This document shows, piece by piece, positions 18,752 through 27,911 of a DNA stretch of 64,000 bases (within the stretch, counting starts at the first letter, position 1; the number at the start of each line of letters is the position of its first letter). The translations under genes and the position numbers were made by a program. The stretch lies in the NCBI RefSeq assembly GCF_022662375.1, contig NZ_JAKNQL010000003.1, forward strand, positions 310,001 through 374,000. The letters are read 5' to 3'. This DNA comes from Pseudomonas sp. CROZ-RG-20F-R04-15 (lineage in GTDB: Bacteria > Pseudomonadota > Gammaproteobacteria > Pseudomonadales > Pseudomonadaceae). The notes beneath the pieces are model-generated. The model saw only the letters and a program-made list of their open reading frames with translations. It did not search any database and had not been told where the DNA came from.

Positions 18752-19066
18752 ATGCGCAAGTTAGTGCTCGTTTCTTCTTTACTCTTATGCCTGCCGGTCG
18801 GTTCGGCGTTGGCCCGCGTTGATGCGGGTGATGTCGCCACTTCGGCAGGTGTCTCCGCGTCGCTGTACTCGACCTTCAAGGATCACAAAATGGTGATCCC
18901 GGCCCGTGACGACTTGTCTGCATTTGTCGCCAGTGGCGGGGCCATCCGTGGGGTTTATCTTGAATCGGTGCTGCAACAGGTTCGCCAGGACAATCCTGGC
19001 CTGAACGCCAGTGATGAAGATCTCGCCAACGCGATTCTGGTGCATTACGAAGGCCTGAATCAGTAG
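18752..19066 (+). CDS. DUF2388 exported protein
   Basis: A 104-residue protein with a clear signal peptide (MRKLVLVSSLLLCLPVGSALA). The mature domain matches the Pseudomonas DUF2388 pattern: DVATSAGVSASLYSTFKDHKMVIPARDDLSAFVASGGAIRG, then a helix with LNASDEDLANAIL. Function is unknown; members are often present in several copies per genome. GGAGGAA precedes ATG 18752. Confidence 0.8.
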   Translation: MRKLVLVSSLLLCLPVGSALARVDAGDVATSAGVSASLYSTFKDHKMVIPARDDLSAFVASGGAIRGVYLESVLQQVRQDNPGLNASDEDLANAILVHYEGLNQ

Positions 19067-19134
19067 CTGTCACGGATGAAGCAGCCGATGGACGGCCGCT
19101 GAAGGCACATAGGCAAAACTGTCCGACGGCCTCT

Positions 19135-19548
19135 ATGATGGAGGCCATGACGACTTCTGTGCCTCTGCGCTCACCCTGCCCGCCCGGCGCCTGCATTTGC
19201 GGGCGCGATCCGTTGCTGGAGACACCCGGCGCGGATTTGCGCATCCTGCGCCTGACCCGCGAGGAAGAAAAAGTCCTGCTGGCGCGGCTGGAAAAACTCA
19301 AAGACCTCGCCGATCTCGAACACCTGAAACAACGCATGTATGAACAACTGGGACTGCGCGTTGAAGTCTCCCCCGGTTTCAACGAAGTTCGCACGATGCG
19401 TGGCATTGCCATTCAGATCGACGAGTTGCCGGGCCTGTGTCGCAAGACCCGCGCGGCCATCCCCGCCGCCATTCGTCGCGGCTTGGAACACCATCCCGAA
19501 ATCGCCTTCGAACTGCTCAACGCCCACGACTTGCTGCGCGACACCTGA
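19135..19548 (+). CDS. conserved hypothetical protein with N-terminal Cys cluster
   Basis: A 137-residue protein. The N-terminus carries PCPPGACICGRDPLL, three closely spaced cysteines that could bind a metal. Then come LRLTREEEKVLLARLEKL and a helical region ending RRGLEHHPEIAFELLNAHDLL. It resembles a Pseudomonas family sometimes labelled ribosomal protein S3AE, a name I would not trust. The start is uncertain (ATG 19135, 19138 or 19147). Its stop codon directly abuts the stop of ligD on the other strand. Confidence 0.65.
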   Translation: MMEAMTTSVPLRSPCPPGACICGRDPLLETPGADLRILRLTREEEKVLLARLEKLKDLADLEHLKQRMYEQLGLRVEVSPGFNEVRTMRGIAIQIDELPGLCRKTRAAIPAAIRRGLEHHPEIAFELLNAHDLLRDT

Positions 19549-22140
19549 TCACTTTTTCAGCCCGACGCGTTTACGCATCTCGGCGGTGATGCTCTGGCGG
19601 GTTTTCTTCATCTCGGCCCATGGCGCATCGCCAACTTCGGCCAGGCGCTCGTGCACGTTGTGCACGTTCCATTGATTACCGCCCTTGATCTCGGCAACTT
19701 CTTCGCGAAACAGCGGCACCGACACCGGTAAACCTTCGCGGGTACGCGCCGAATAAGCACAAATGGTGGTGGCGCCCAGACCGTTGCGCAGGTAATCGAT
19801 GAATATCCGCCCGACGCGGTTCTTGGGCCCGGACACTGCGGAAAAGCGGTCGGGCAACAGCTTTGCCATATGGTTGACGATGGCATGGCTAAAGTCCTTG
19901 ACCTCATCCCAGCCGAGCTTGCGGGTCAACGGCACGACCAGATGAATGCCCTTGCCGCCGCTGGTTTTAAGGAACGCTTTCAATCCCAGTTCATCGAGCA
20001 CGGTCAGTGTCAGTGCCGTCGCTTCAACCATGCTTTTCCACGGCAGCGCCGGGTCCGGGTCAAGGTCGAGGACGAAGCGATCGGGTTTGTCCAGATCGAC
20101 CGTGGTGGCGTTCCAGGTGTGCAGCTCGACGGTGCTCATCTGCACCGCGCCGATCAGCGCTTCGGCGTTGTTGATCAGCATCACTGGCTGCCCGGTGAGG
20201 TCTTTGTCCAGCGTGGTGATACCGGGGATCGCCAGGCGCTCGGCGTTTTTCTGGAAGAACAACTCGCCGGCGATGCCGTCCGGGGCGCGCACCAGTGCCA
20301 CCGGGCGATCCTTGAGCTGCGGCAGGATCCATTCGGCGACGCTGGCGTAATACTCGGCCAGTTGCATCTTGGTGGTGCCGCTGACCGCGTCGATGACTCG
20401 ATCCGGGTGGGTGATGCGCACTTTGTTGTTGGCCAGTCCGAGTTGCGACGGCGCGGTGTCGACTTTGCTCGCTGGGGCTTTTTTCGTGGTTTTTTTCGCG
20501 GCGGTTTTCTTCTCTGCGGTCTTCACGGGTTTCGCTCGCTCCTCAGTGATGTCCTTGGCCGGTTTGTCATCGCGCAAGCCATGGAAGACAGCGTGGCGCA
20601 CCGAGCCGTCCTTGGTCATTTCGGCAAACGCGACCTCCGCCAGCAGTTTTGGCTTGAGCCAGTGCACGCCTTTGACCTCGAATCCGCTCGGTGGATTGGC
20701 CACAGCGGCTTTCTTCACCTGCAAGGGTTTGAGTTGCGCGAGGATGCTTTTCAACGTCGATTCGTTAAAGCCAGTGCCGACCTTGCCGGCGTAGCGCAAC
20801 TCGCCACTGTCGCGATAATGCAGCCCCAGCAACAAGGCACCGAACGCACTGCGCGAACCTTTCGGATCGGTGTAACCAACGATCACGAACTCCTGACGAT
20901 GCTTGCACTTGAGCTTGATCCAGTCGCTGCTGCGCCGTGACACATACGGCGAGCCGAGGCGTTTACCGATCAGGCCTTCCATCTGCATCTGGCAGGCGCT
21001 GTTGAGCAATGCGTCCGGCGTTTCGTCAAAGGCTTCGGAGAAGCGCAGCAACGGCTGCTCATGGCTGCCAAGCACCGTGGCCAATGCGGCGCGACGCTCT
21101 TCGACCGGCACTTCACGCAGGTCGACGCCGTTGAGATACGGCAGATCAAACAGGTAGTAGAGAATGTTGCCGCTGCGCCCGGCCTCGAACGCATTTTGCA
21201 GGGCCTGAAAGTCTGGCACGCCTTGTTCATTGGCAATGACCATTTCACCGTCAAGCCACGCCGATTCCAATCCCAGCGCGGCCAGGGCTGCGGCCTGTTG
21301 CGGCAGTTTGTGCGTCCAGTCGTGACCGTTGCGCGTGAACAGTTGCACCTGATCACGATCAATGCGCGCCATGATCCGGTAGCCGTCGAACTTGATCTCG
21401 TAGCTCCACTGGCCTTCGGGCGCGCTGTCGACCAGGGTGGCCAGTTCTGGTTTGAGCTGCGCCGGCAATTTGGCCTTGTGCGCGCCGGTGAGCTTGCCGC
21501 TCGCAGGTTTGCGGGTTTTCGCCGCTGGCTTGTTCAGCGGTTTGCTTTGCTCGGCGGCCAATTTGGGTTTGTCGACGATCGTGCGTTCGCTCAGCACACT
21601 GTCCGGCTCGGCCAGCAGTACATCGTAATCATCCTGCGGCCGTGCGGCGTTGTCCTGATGTTTGATCAGAAACCATTGCTCCTTCTTGCCCGGCATGTGC
21701 GTGCGCACCAGGTTCCAGATGCCGCCAAGCTTCTCGCCTTGCAGTTCGAACTTGAGCTTGCCCTTTTCGTAGGCCTTGTGCGGATCTTCCAGCGGAATCC
21801 ATACGCCACGATCCCAGACAATCACATCGCCAGCACCGTAATGCCCTTCGGGAATGCTGCCCTCGAACGTCGCGTAATCCAGCGGATGATCTTCGACATG
21901 CACCGCCAGCCGCTTGACCTTGGGGTCGAGCGACGGCCCTTTCGGCACTGCCCAGCTCTTCAGTGCGCCATCGAGTTCCAGGCGAAAGTCGTAATGCAGG
22001 TGCGACGCGTCGTGCTTCTGGATGCAGAACTGCAAGGCGTGATCCTTCGCGGATTTGCGACCCGAGCGCTTGTTGGCTGCCGGTTCCGAAGTCGCCGAAA
22101 AATCGCGCATGCGGTTGTAGTCGTCGAGGTTTCTGTTCAT
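19549..22140 (-). CDS. ligD: ATP-dependent DNA ligase D (NHEJ)
   Basis: A three-domain LigD of 863 residues. It has an N-terminal 3'-phosphoesterase (FCIQKHDASHLHYDFRLE, PKGPSLDP, DHPLDYATFEG). Next is the adenylating ligase with nucleophilic Lys near residue 250 in EIKFDGYR, followed by DGEMVI and GLIGKRLGSPY. A Lys/Ala/Thr-rich linker (about 535-565) leads to a C-terminal primase-polymerase with FVLDLDPDP and FLKTSGGKGIHLVVPL. With Ku it joins double-strand breaks, especially in stationary phase. The domain order is the one usual in Pseudomonas. No ku gene is seen within the window. Confidence 0.96.
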   Translation of the reverse strand: MNRNLDDYNRMRDFSATSEPAANKRSGRKSAKDHALQFCIQKHDASHLHYDFRLELDGALKSWAVPKGPSLDPKVKRLAVHVEDHPLDYATFEGSIPEGHYGAGDVIVWDRGVWIPLEDPHKAYEKGKLKFELQGEKLGGIWNLVRTHMPGKKEQWFLIKHQDNAARPQDDYDVLLAEPDSVLSERTIVDKPKLAAEQSKPLNKPAAKTRKPASGKLTGAHKAKLPAQLKPELATLVDSAPEGQWSYEIKFDGYRIMARIDRDQVQLFTRNGHDWTHKLPQQAAALAALGLESAWLDGEMVIANEQGVPDFQALQNAFEAGRSGNILYYLFDLPYLNGVDLREVPVEERRAALATVLGSHEQPLLRFSEAFDETPDALLNSACQMQMEGLIGKRLGSPYVSRRSSDWIKLKCKHRQEFVIVGYTDPKGSRSAFGALLLGLHYRDSGELRYAGKVGTGFNESTLKSILAQLKPLQVKKAAVANPPSGFEVKGVHWLKPKLLAEVAFAEMTKDGSVRHAVFHGLRDDKPAKDITEERAKPVKTAEKKTAAKKTTKKAPASKVDTAPSQLGLANNKVRITHPDRVIDAVSGTTKMQLAEYYASVAEWILPQLKDRPVALVRAPDGIAGELFFQKNAERLAIPGITTLDKDLTGQPVMLINNAEALIGAVQMSTVELHTWNATTVDLDKPDRFVLDLDPDPALPWKSMVEATALTLTVLDELGLKAFLKTSGGKGIHLVVPLTRKLGWDEVKDFSHAIVNHMAKLLPDRFSAVSGPKNRVGRIFIDYLRNGLGATTICAYSARTREGLPVSVPLFREEVAEIKGGNQWNVHNVHERLAEVGDAPWAEMKKTRQSITAEMRKRVGLKK

Positions 22141-22157
22141 CGCGCACCTGCCTTGCT

Positions 22158-23111
22158 TCAGCCAATTCGGGTCACGGTCAGCGCCACCACGGCGATACGG
22201 TCGACCCGTTGATAACCGGGGTTGAGCAGTTCTTCGCCGAAGACATCCGGATCGAGTTCGCGGTAGGTCCAGCCGAAGCGCTTCTCGTCCAGTCGCGGCA
22301 GCACGGTGTCGAGAAACGGGTCGCGACCATCGACCATCGCCACACCGGTGTAGAGCAGCAGCGAACCGCCGGGTGCCAGTCGATTCAGCGCCTGCTCGAC
22401 AATGCGCAGCGACAGCCCCGCCCCCAGCGTCCCGCCGCCGTGACGATAAGCGCGCTCTGCCGGATCGGCCATGTACGGCGGGTTGGCGACGATCAGGTCA
22501 AATTCGCCGTCGGCCCCCTGCAGCAGATCACTGGCGTGCACCTCGACGTTGGCGACCTCCGCCAAGGCGGCGTTGATCGCGGTCAGACGCAGCGCTACGG
22601 GGTTGATATCCAGCGCCAGCACGTGTGCCTCGCGACGGGCACGGCCGATCAGGATTGCCCCGACGCCCGCCCCGCAACCGATGTCCACCGCGCGATGGAT
22701 GGGCGCGAAGTTCTGTTGCAGGTGAGCGTGGATCAGTTGCGCAAAACGATAGGTGTCCGGGCCAAAAAATACCGCATCCGCCGCCTCGGTGGGGAATGCC
22801 GAATGCACGAACAGCAAATCATCCAGGCTCGACCAGCGCACGCGACTCTTCAGGTGGCCTTCGTAATTATCAATGACCTGAGCGTCTTGCAACTGCCGCT
22901 GTTCGTCCGCCGACAACAATCCCGGTGCGAACGGTCGCGACCAGCCGAAGACGTCACGCAAAGAGTCGGCCATCTGCCCCTCATCACGCTGGTTGACCCG
23001 TTGATGGGTCAACGGCGTCGGGGTGATGAACCGATAGCCGTCTGCCAACAAGCGTCGGCCCAGTTGCAGCAGCACGAGGTCGTTGGGGCAGAGTTGTTCT
23101 TCCTGATTCAT
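22158..23111 (-). CDS. class I SAM-dependent methyltransferase (HemK/PrmC-like)
   Basis: A 317-residue methyltransferase. The SAM site is AVDIGCGAGVGAILIG and the VLALDINPVALRLT acidic loop; VANPPYMAD is the NPPY motif used by enzymes that methylate glutamine, adenine or cytosine amide-type nitrogens. An N-terminal domain of about 130 residues precedes it. The target is unknown; it is not PrmC itself, which is shorter. Its start lies only 11 bases after the haem-oxygenase-like gene, so the two are an operon. Downstream it is 18 bases from ligD on the same strand. Confidence 0.8.
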   Translation of the reverse strand: MNQEEQLCPNDLVLLQLGRRLLADGYRFITPTPLTHQRVNQRDEGQMADSLRDVFGWSRPFAPGLLSADEQRQLQDAQVIDNYEGHLKSRVRWSSLDDLLFVHSAFPTEAADAVFFGPDTYRFAQLIHAHLQQNFAPIHRAVDIGCGAGVGAILIGRARREAHVLALDINPVALRLTAINAALAEVANVEVHASDLLQGADGEFDLIVANPPYMADPAERAYRHGGGTLGAGLSLRIVEQALNRLAPGGSLLLYTGVAMVDGRDPFLDTVLPRLDEKRFGWTYRELDPDVFGEELLNPGYQRVDRIAVVALTVTRIG

Positions 23112-23122
23112 CGGCAATTTCC

Positions 23123-24499
23123 TTAAGGCAAACGGGATTTGAGTTCGATAAAACGACGGGTAGCGAGCAGTCCGGCCGGATGTGCATGGCGGGCCGGTGC
23201 GAGCCAGGGGATCAGAATTGCCATCTGCGCGATGGCATCCTGACCTTGCAGCGCGGCGTTGAGCGCATGGACGTCGGGGTCCTGTTCAAGCCCTTCGATG
23301 GACGCTGCGGTGTGACTGTGTCGCCGAACAGGTTTCGCTTTATCCGATGGTGTCCAGTCGCCGGCAATCCAGTCGTGCACCAGCTGTTTTTCGTAGGCAT
23401 TGAACACGCCGAACATCGCCGCACCGTCGCCGGCGATCAGTTGCCAAAAGCGACTGGCCTGCGGGTCTTCATGTCGTTTGATCCAGCCTTTGTCTTGCAA
23501 TGCTTGAAGAAAACCGGGCAATTGCTCCGGTGCGGCGAGCCACTGATTGACGGTCTTCCCTTCGAAGCGGCAGTAATCGGAGTGCATGTGCTGGGCGAAC
23601 GGACACTTGCGTTCAAGCATCGCCAGCAACTCACGCTCAAGGTCGAAACCTTCGATGATCGCGCGGCTGCCCTGCCCTAGGTCGTTGAGCCGATAGCCCA
23701 GCGCTACCCGGCGCAAAAACTCGCCGCGATCGGCCTCAAGGGGCAGCAGATCGAGCGCCGCCTGCACAGCCTTTTGCGCATGGCCCGTGCTGGCGTTGTC
23801 GATGGTCACATGCAGGGTGAAGTAGTAGGGATCGATGCCTAGCTCACTGAGTTCGTAACTGCTGACCAACAGGTGCAACGGCAGTTGTTCATAGCCGAGG
23901 TTGTAGCCGATCACTTCGGGCAAGTAATCCATACCGCAGACACCGAGCGCCAGTTGTATCGCGCCTTGCAGGTAGCGTTCATCGTCGATGGCGCTGCCAT
24001 CCTGCAAATCGTGCTCGGCGAGTAATTTCTGGTAAATCACCACGTGATTTTGCGCCGGATTGCCTTCGCCCAGTTCTTCCAGAAAAGTTCGCAGCAGGCC
24101 TTGGAAACGCGGGTCCTGCCAGCGCGGCAACAGCCCATGGAGCCAAGCGCCATCGACCAGTTTGGTCGGTGCGACCGCTTGCAGAAAATACAGTGCCTGC
24201 GCCTTGCCACGGAAGAATTGCCGAGGCCCGCCGGCCTTGCGCTGCTGCAGGTAATCGGCGTATTGCCGGGCGACATCGGCGCAGTGTTCGGCCACCCAGG
24301 CGTGCCAGGTCGTGGGATCTTCGGGCAGAGAGTCGGCCAGTTGCGCGGCATGTTGCAGTTGCTCCTGCAAAAATGCCTGAGCGAGGTCCGGGGAATTATC
24401 ATCACGCAACAACGCTTCATAGACCTGCCGGATGTTACCGGCGGTGTTCATTGCTTGCGGTTGGGCAGGTCCGGCCTGCAGGTGTGTCAGGACAGTCAT
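23123..24499 (-). CDS. haem-oxygenase-like diiron protein (iron-containing redox enzyme family)
   Basis: A 458-residue, almost wholly helical protein of the Haem_oxygenase_2 / HDO superfamily. Likely metal residues are in FLEELGEGNPAQNHVVIYQKLL and in FTLHVTIDNASTGHAQKAVQ; the region VIGYNLGYEQLPLHLLVSSYEL lies between. HDO enzymes bind a labile diiron centre and oxidise amino or fatty acids (UndA, SznF and CADD are members). The C-terminal 130 residues are an additional region. No natural-product genes adjoin it except the operon-mate methyltransferase. The start at 24499 is tentative; ATG 24451 is an alternative. Substrate unknown. Confidence 0.75.
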   Translation of the reverse strand: MTVLTHLQAGPAQPQAMNTAGNIRQVYEALLRDDNSPDLAQAFLQEQLQHAAQLADSLPEDPTTWHAWVAEHCADVARQYADYLQQRKAGGPRQFFRGKAQALYFLQAVAPTKLVDGAWLHGLLPRWQDPRFQGLLRTFLEELGEGNPAQNHVVIYQKLLAEHDLQDGSAIDDERYLQGAIQLALGVCGMDYLPEVIGYNLGYEQLPLHLLVSSYELSELGIDPYYFTLHVTIDNASTGHAQKAVQAALDLLPLEADRGEFLRRVALGYRLNDLGQGSRAIIEGFDLERELLAMLERKCPFAQHMHSDYCRFEGKTVNQWLAAPEQLPGFLQALQDKGWIKRHEDPQASRFWQLIAGDGAAMFGVFNAYEKQLVHDWIAGDWTPSDKAKPVRRHSHTAASIEGLEQDPDVHALNAALQGQDAIAQMAILIPWLAPARHAHPAGLLATRRFIELKSRLP

Positions 24500-24662
24500 G
24501 GCAAAATTCTCGGTCGGTTGGCAGGACGCTGTTCCACACGCCTCTACAGCAGCAGAGAGGCAGCGCCTGCGAAAAATTCAATCGACGTGAAAAATGCCCG
24601 GACGGACGGCGAAGCAGCTCCTTGGCGGAGCTGCGGGTGGCAATGATTTTTTTAACGTGACT

Positions 24663-25433
24663 TCAGGCCTGACCTTTGGCCTGTTGTTCCAGATGCACTT
24701 GTAAGTCGGGATCGATCTGCAGTGCGGCGGCCAGTTCATCCAGATAGCTGCGCTCGGCGTCCTGCTGGTCGTCCACGAGGATCACGCTGACCAGATACAT
24801 TTCAGCGGCCATGGCCGGATCGCCTTTGGCCGCCTGCGCGACTTCGTTGGCGTCCAGCGGTTTCGAGACTTCGTCATCAAACCATTGCTGCAATTGTGGG
24901 TCGTCGGTGTGTTTGCTGATTTCCCCATTGATCATCTGTTGTTCCCGGGCGTCGATCTCACCGTCAGCCTTGGCCGCCGCAATCAACGCGCGCAACACAG
25001 CATGGCCGTGCTCCTCGACTTCCGGCCCGGCAAGCAGATTCGCCGTTTGCGGGACCTGTTGCGGGGCCGCGCTGGCCTGACTGCGTTGCCAGGCTTGATA
25101 CGCCTGATAGGCCATCATCCCCAGTGACGCCAGCGCCGCATAGTTGGTGCCGCCGGAGCGACTTTGCGTGCCGCCCCCACCGCCCAGTGCCCCACCCAAT
25201 GCGCCGCCAAGACCACCACCGGCACCGCCGCCGAGCAAACCACCGAGCAAGCCGCCCAAGCCGCCAGGTCCACCGGCAGATCCGCCGCCGCTGGCGGTGC
25301 CCGAGCCGCCTCCGAGCAGACCACCCAGTAAGCCACCGAGGCCGCCCAAACCATCACCGGCGGAGGCTGAAGATTGTTGTCCCGCCGAGGCCTGGCCTCG
25401 CAGCAGTTGTTCGAGCAAATCGCTGGTGTTCAT
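24663..25433 (-). CDS. DUF533/TerB-like protein with glycine-rich region
   Basis: A 256-residue protein. The N-terminus is MNTSDLLEQLLRGQ; residues about 28-90 are a low-complexity run of GGLGGLLGG repeats; then come a short helical stretch (ALASLGMMAYQAYQAWQRSQ) and a C-terminal TerB-like all-helical domain (VLRALIAAAKADGEIDAREQQMI, AEMYLVSVILVDD). This is the DUF533 layout seen in inner-membrane-associated YebE-like proteins. Function is unknown. ATG 25433 is preferred because the domain starts there; a GC-rich upstream extension to 25493 is unlikely. The 160 bases beyond the stop contain a CAGCTCC/GGAGCTG hairpin but no clear T-run. Confidence 0.75.
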   Translation of the reverse strand: MNTSDLLEQLLRGQASAGQQSSASAGDGLGGLGGLLGGLLGGGSGTASGGGSAGGPGGLGGLLGGLLGGGAGGGLGGALGGALGGGGGTQSRSGGTNYAALASLGMMAYQAYQAWQRSQASAAPQQVPQTANLLAGPEVEEHGHAVLRALIAAAKADGEIDAREQQMINGEISKHTDDPQLQQWFDDEVSKPLDANEVAQAAKGDPAMAAEMYLVSVILVDDQQDAERSYLDELAAALQIDPDLQVHLEQQAKGQA

Positions 25434-25692
25434 GACGTCATCCTCAGGCAAGGGCAGTGACTGCGTCTGGCAACGATAGACCCCGACAGCCATTGCGCCA
25501 GCACCGTTTGGCTGAGACTCGAAGCTGCGGCGATTTCGCCCGCGTTTTTTTTCGCCGGCCAGCTAAGATTTATCAGTGGTGAACCTTATCCCGGCCAGAC
25601 CGGTCGATAGCTGCAACCCCGACCCGGTTTGCCGGCGCCCTTATTGTCCAAGGGTGATACCCGGCTTGCTTCACTTTCTGGAGAACGCCCCC

Positions 25693-26415
25693 GTGATATC
25701 GACCGTACACATCGCCAGGCTCAAAGCATGGGGCGCCCATGGTTTTACCGCGACTGGCGTGGTCACTGCCTTTCTGGCCACCCTCGCCCTTTTGGAAAAC
25801 CAGCCGACCCACTGCCTGATGTGGCTGGGCGTGGCGCTGATTGTCGATGGTCTCGACGGCGCACTGGCGCGCAAGGTCAACGTGCAATCGGTGCTGCCGA
25901 GCTTCGACGGTTCGATCCTCGATCTGGTGATCGATTACCTGACATACGTGTTCATCCCGGCGCTGTTCATCTATCGCTACATTCCGTTGCCCGACTACAC
26001 CCTGTTGCTGACCGTGTCGCTGATTCTGGTGTCGTCGCTGTTCTGCTTCTGCAACGTCAATATGAAGAGCAAGGACAACTACTTTGTCGGCTTTCCGGCG
26101 GCGTGGAATGTGGTCGCGCTGTGTTTGTACATCATCGGACCGGGACCGTGGATCACCTTCCTGACCGTGATCGGCCTGGCGTTGCTGACGGTGACGCGAA
26201 TGAAGTTCCTGCACCCGTTCCGCGTGCGCCGGTTCATGCCGATCAACATTGCGGTGACGGCAATCTGGCTGCTGTGCAGTTTGTCGCTGGTGCTCAACCA
26301 CCCGGTGATCAACCCGTTGGTGATGGGGTTGTGGTTGCTGATGTCGGCGTATTTTCTGGGAATCTGCATCTGGCGCACGGCGCTGGAGTGGTTTGAGCGG
26401 CCGCAGGTGAAATAG
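25693..26415 (+). CDS. pcs: phosphatidylcholine synthase
   Basis: A 240-residue integral membrane enzyme with about eight membrane helices. It carries the CDP-alcohol phosphotransferase motif as DGALAR, 12 residues, GSILDLVID, the spacing seen in Pcs enzymes. It makes phosphatidylcholine in one step from CDP-diacylglycerol and choline. GTG 25693 (VISTVHIARLKAWGAHG) is taken as start because CTGGAG lies nine bases before it and the length then equals known Pcs proteins; the upstream in-frame extension to 25576 reads like non-coding sequence. It is monocistronic and divergent from the DUF533 gene. Confidence 0.9.
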   Translation: MISTVHIARLKAWGAHGFTATGVVTAFLATLALLENQPTHCLMWLGVALIVDGLDGALARKVNVQSVLPSFDGSILDLVIDYLTYVFIPALFIYRYIPLPDYTLLLTVSLILVSSLFCFCNVNMKSKDNYFVGFPAAWNVVALCLYIIGPGPWITFLTVIGLALLTVTRMKFLHPFRVRRFMPINIAVTAIWLLCSLSLVLNHPVINPLVMGLWLLMSAYFLGICIWRTALEWFERPQVK

Positions 26416-26443
26416 GCATTCCGCGCCAACTACATTTACCCTT

Positions 26444-26531
26444 GTGGGAGCGAGCCTGCTCGCGAAAGCGCTGTGTCATTCAACTTAGATGTTGTCTGAC
26501 ACTCCGTCTTCGCGAGCAGGCTCGCTCCCAC
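26444..26531. repeat. REPIN
   Basis: An inverted pair of the GTGGGAGCGAGCCTGCTCGC element downstream of pcs. Confidence 0.9.
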
Positions 26532-26567
26532 AGGGGATCACCACAAATTTGAAATCGGTTGTGTGCC

Positions 26568-27380
26568 TCACCGTTTGTTAATCACCACCTCCAGATACTC
26601 GCTCGGCACCACCAGCGACTCCTCCCCCGCCCGGTTCAAACGATTGAGCAAATCCGCCAGATCACTTTCCAGCGCCTGCCCGCTCTCCGGCGGGAGTGCC
26701 GCGAAGGCCTTGTGCACCGGCCCGTACCAATGGCGGAAAATGTCGATGAAGTGCGCGGCCGAGCGATAGCGAAAATTGAACTCGCGCCGCGTCACACGCA
26801 GCAGAAAATCACGGTCATCGAAATGCTTGTGCAGCCAGGCATCGGAGCCCCAGTTCGAGGGGGGCTGGGCACCGGCAGGCGGTGGCAGATGTCGGCCAAG
26901 GATCTTGAACATCTGCCCAACGAAACCTTCCGGGGTCCAGTTGGCCAGGCCGATCCGCCCGCCACGGCGACAGACCCGTCCCAGTTCGGTGGCAGCCTTG
27001 TCCTGGTCCGGCGCAAACATCACGCCAAAGGTCGACAGCACCGCGTCGTAACTCTCATCGGCAAACGGCAATGCCTCGGCGTCAGCGACCTGAAACGTCA
27101 CGTCGAGATGCTCTGCGCGGGCACGATCCTGGCCGCGTTCCAGCAGCGCCGCGACATAGTCGGTCGAGGTGACCAGACAACCGCGTCGCGCCGCTGCCAG
27201 CGTGGCATTACCGTTGCCGGCAGCGACATCCAGCACCTCTTCATCACAACGCAGGTCGCAGGCTTCGGCGAGGTTTTCGCCGACGATTTGCAATGTGGTG
27301 CCGATCACGGCGTAGTCGCCACTGGCCCAGGCGACTTTCTGGCGTTCCTTCAAGGCAGTCAGATCAATCGGGGTACTCAT
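26568..27380 (-). CDS. class I SAM-dependent methyltransferase (UbiE-like)
   Basis: A 270-residue methyltransferase: SAM motif I VLDVAAGNGNATLAAARRG, acidic loop VTSTDY, motif AEALPFADESYDAVLSTFG, and GGRIGLANWTPEGFVGQMF. The C-terminal third (RYRSAAHFIDIFRHWYGPVHKAF) is a substrate cap of the kind found in small-molecule methyltransferases. The acceptor is unknown. It lies 33 bases downstream of a DUF4242 gene on the same strand and is probably co-transcribed with it. Confidence 0.8.
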   Translation of the reverse strand: MSTPIDLTALKERQKVAWASGDYAVIGTTLQIVGENLAEACDLRCDEEVLDVAAGNGNATLAAARRGCLVTSTDYVAALLERGQDRARAEHLDVTFQVADAEALPFADESYDAVLSTFGVMFAPDQDKAATELGRVCRRGGRIGLANWTPEGFVGQMFKILGRHLPPPAGAQPPSNWGSDAWLHKHFDDRDFLLRVTRREFNFRYRSAAHFIDIFRHWYGPVHKAFAALPPESGQALESDLADLLNRLNRAGEESLVVPSEYLEVVINKR

Positions 27381-27413
27381 AAACGTGAGCTCCGCTGCAG
27401 GTTGGGCCGGTGA

Positions 27414-27686
27414 TCATTCGGCCGTGGTCGGATCGATGACCGTCACCACACGCGCCACACTGTTGGCCGGAAAACCACCGAGTCTGGCGTGTTCACGTAC
27501 CTGCTCTTCATCAGGTGCGATGTACACGCAATAGACTTTGTCAGCGGTGACGTAACTCTGCAGCCACTGCACCTGCGGGCCAAGTTCGCGCAACGCCTGA
27601 CACGACGTTTGCGACACAGCCTGAAGTTCTGCTTGCGACAGCTTTCCGGCCCCTGGAATCTCGCGTTCAATCACGAATTTCGGCAT
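27414..27686 (-). CDS. DUF4242 small protein (SCO4226-like)
   Basis: A 90-residue ferredoxin-like-fold protein: MPKFVIEREIPGAGKLSQAEL, VQWLQSYVTADKVYCVYIAP, DEEQVREHARLGGFPANSVARV. This is the DUF4242 pattern; the Streptomyces member SCO4226 binds nickel. The DxxxCxY segment and the HARLGGFP motif are conserved positions. It probably heads an operon with the methyltransferase downstream. Role unknown. Confidence 0.8.
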   Translation of the reverse strand: MPKFVIEREIPGAGKLSQAELQAVSQTSCQALRELGPQVQWLQSYVTADKVYCVYIAPDEEQVREHARLGGFPANSVARVVTVIDPTTAE

Positions 27687-27911
27687 GGCAACCTCGCGCT
27701 CTTGTTATGTGGCAAGGCCGGCAGTGACCCTGCTCCTGCACTATCGCGCCGAGACCGCTCGGCGTCCCTGCCAATCGTCTGTCAACCCCGCAAAACCGGG
27801 GGTTTGCCGATGAGCGGCGGAAATCTGTAAAGCGGCTGGAACACCTTGAGCATTGCCAAGGTTCGGCTATTGGTTTCTGATGCGTTCTCGCTTCTGGAAC
27901 GGACTCGACTG

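Noticed and set aside
21061..22212. 383-codon plus-strand frame inside ligD
   Set aside because: It lies antisense to the conserved phosphoesterase and ligase domains of LigD and has no family match.
24614..24660. Terminator after the DUF533 gene
   Set aside because: A CAGCTCC/GGAGCTG hairpin exists, but the T-run is about 15 bases away and on the wrong strand for the minus-strand genes.
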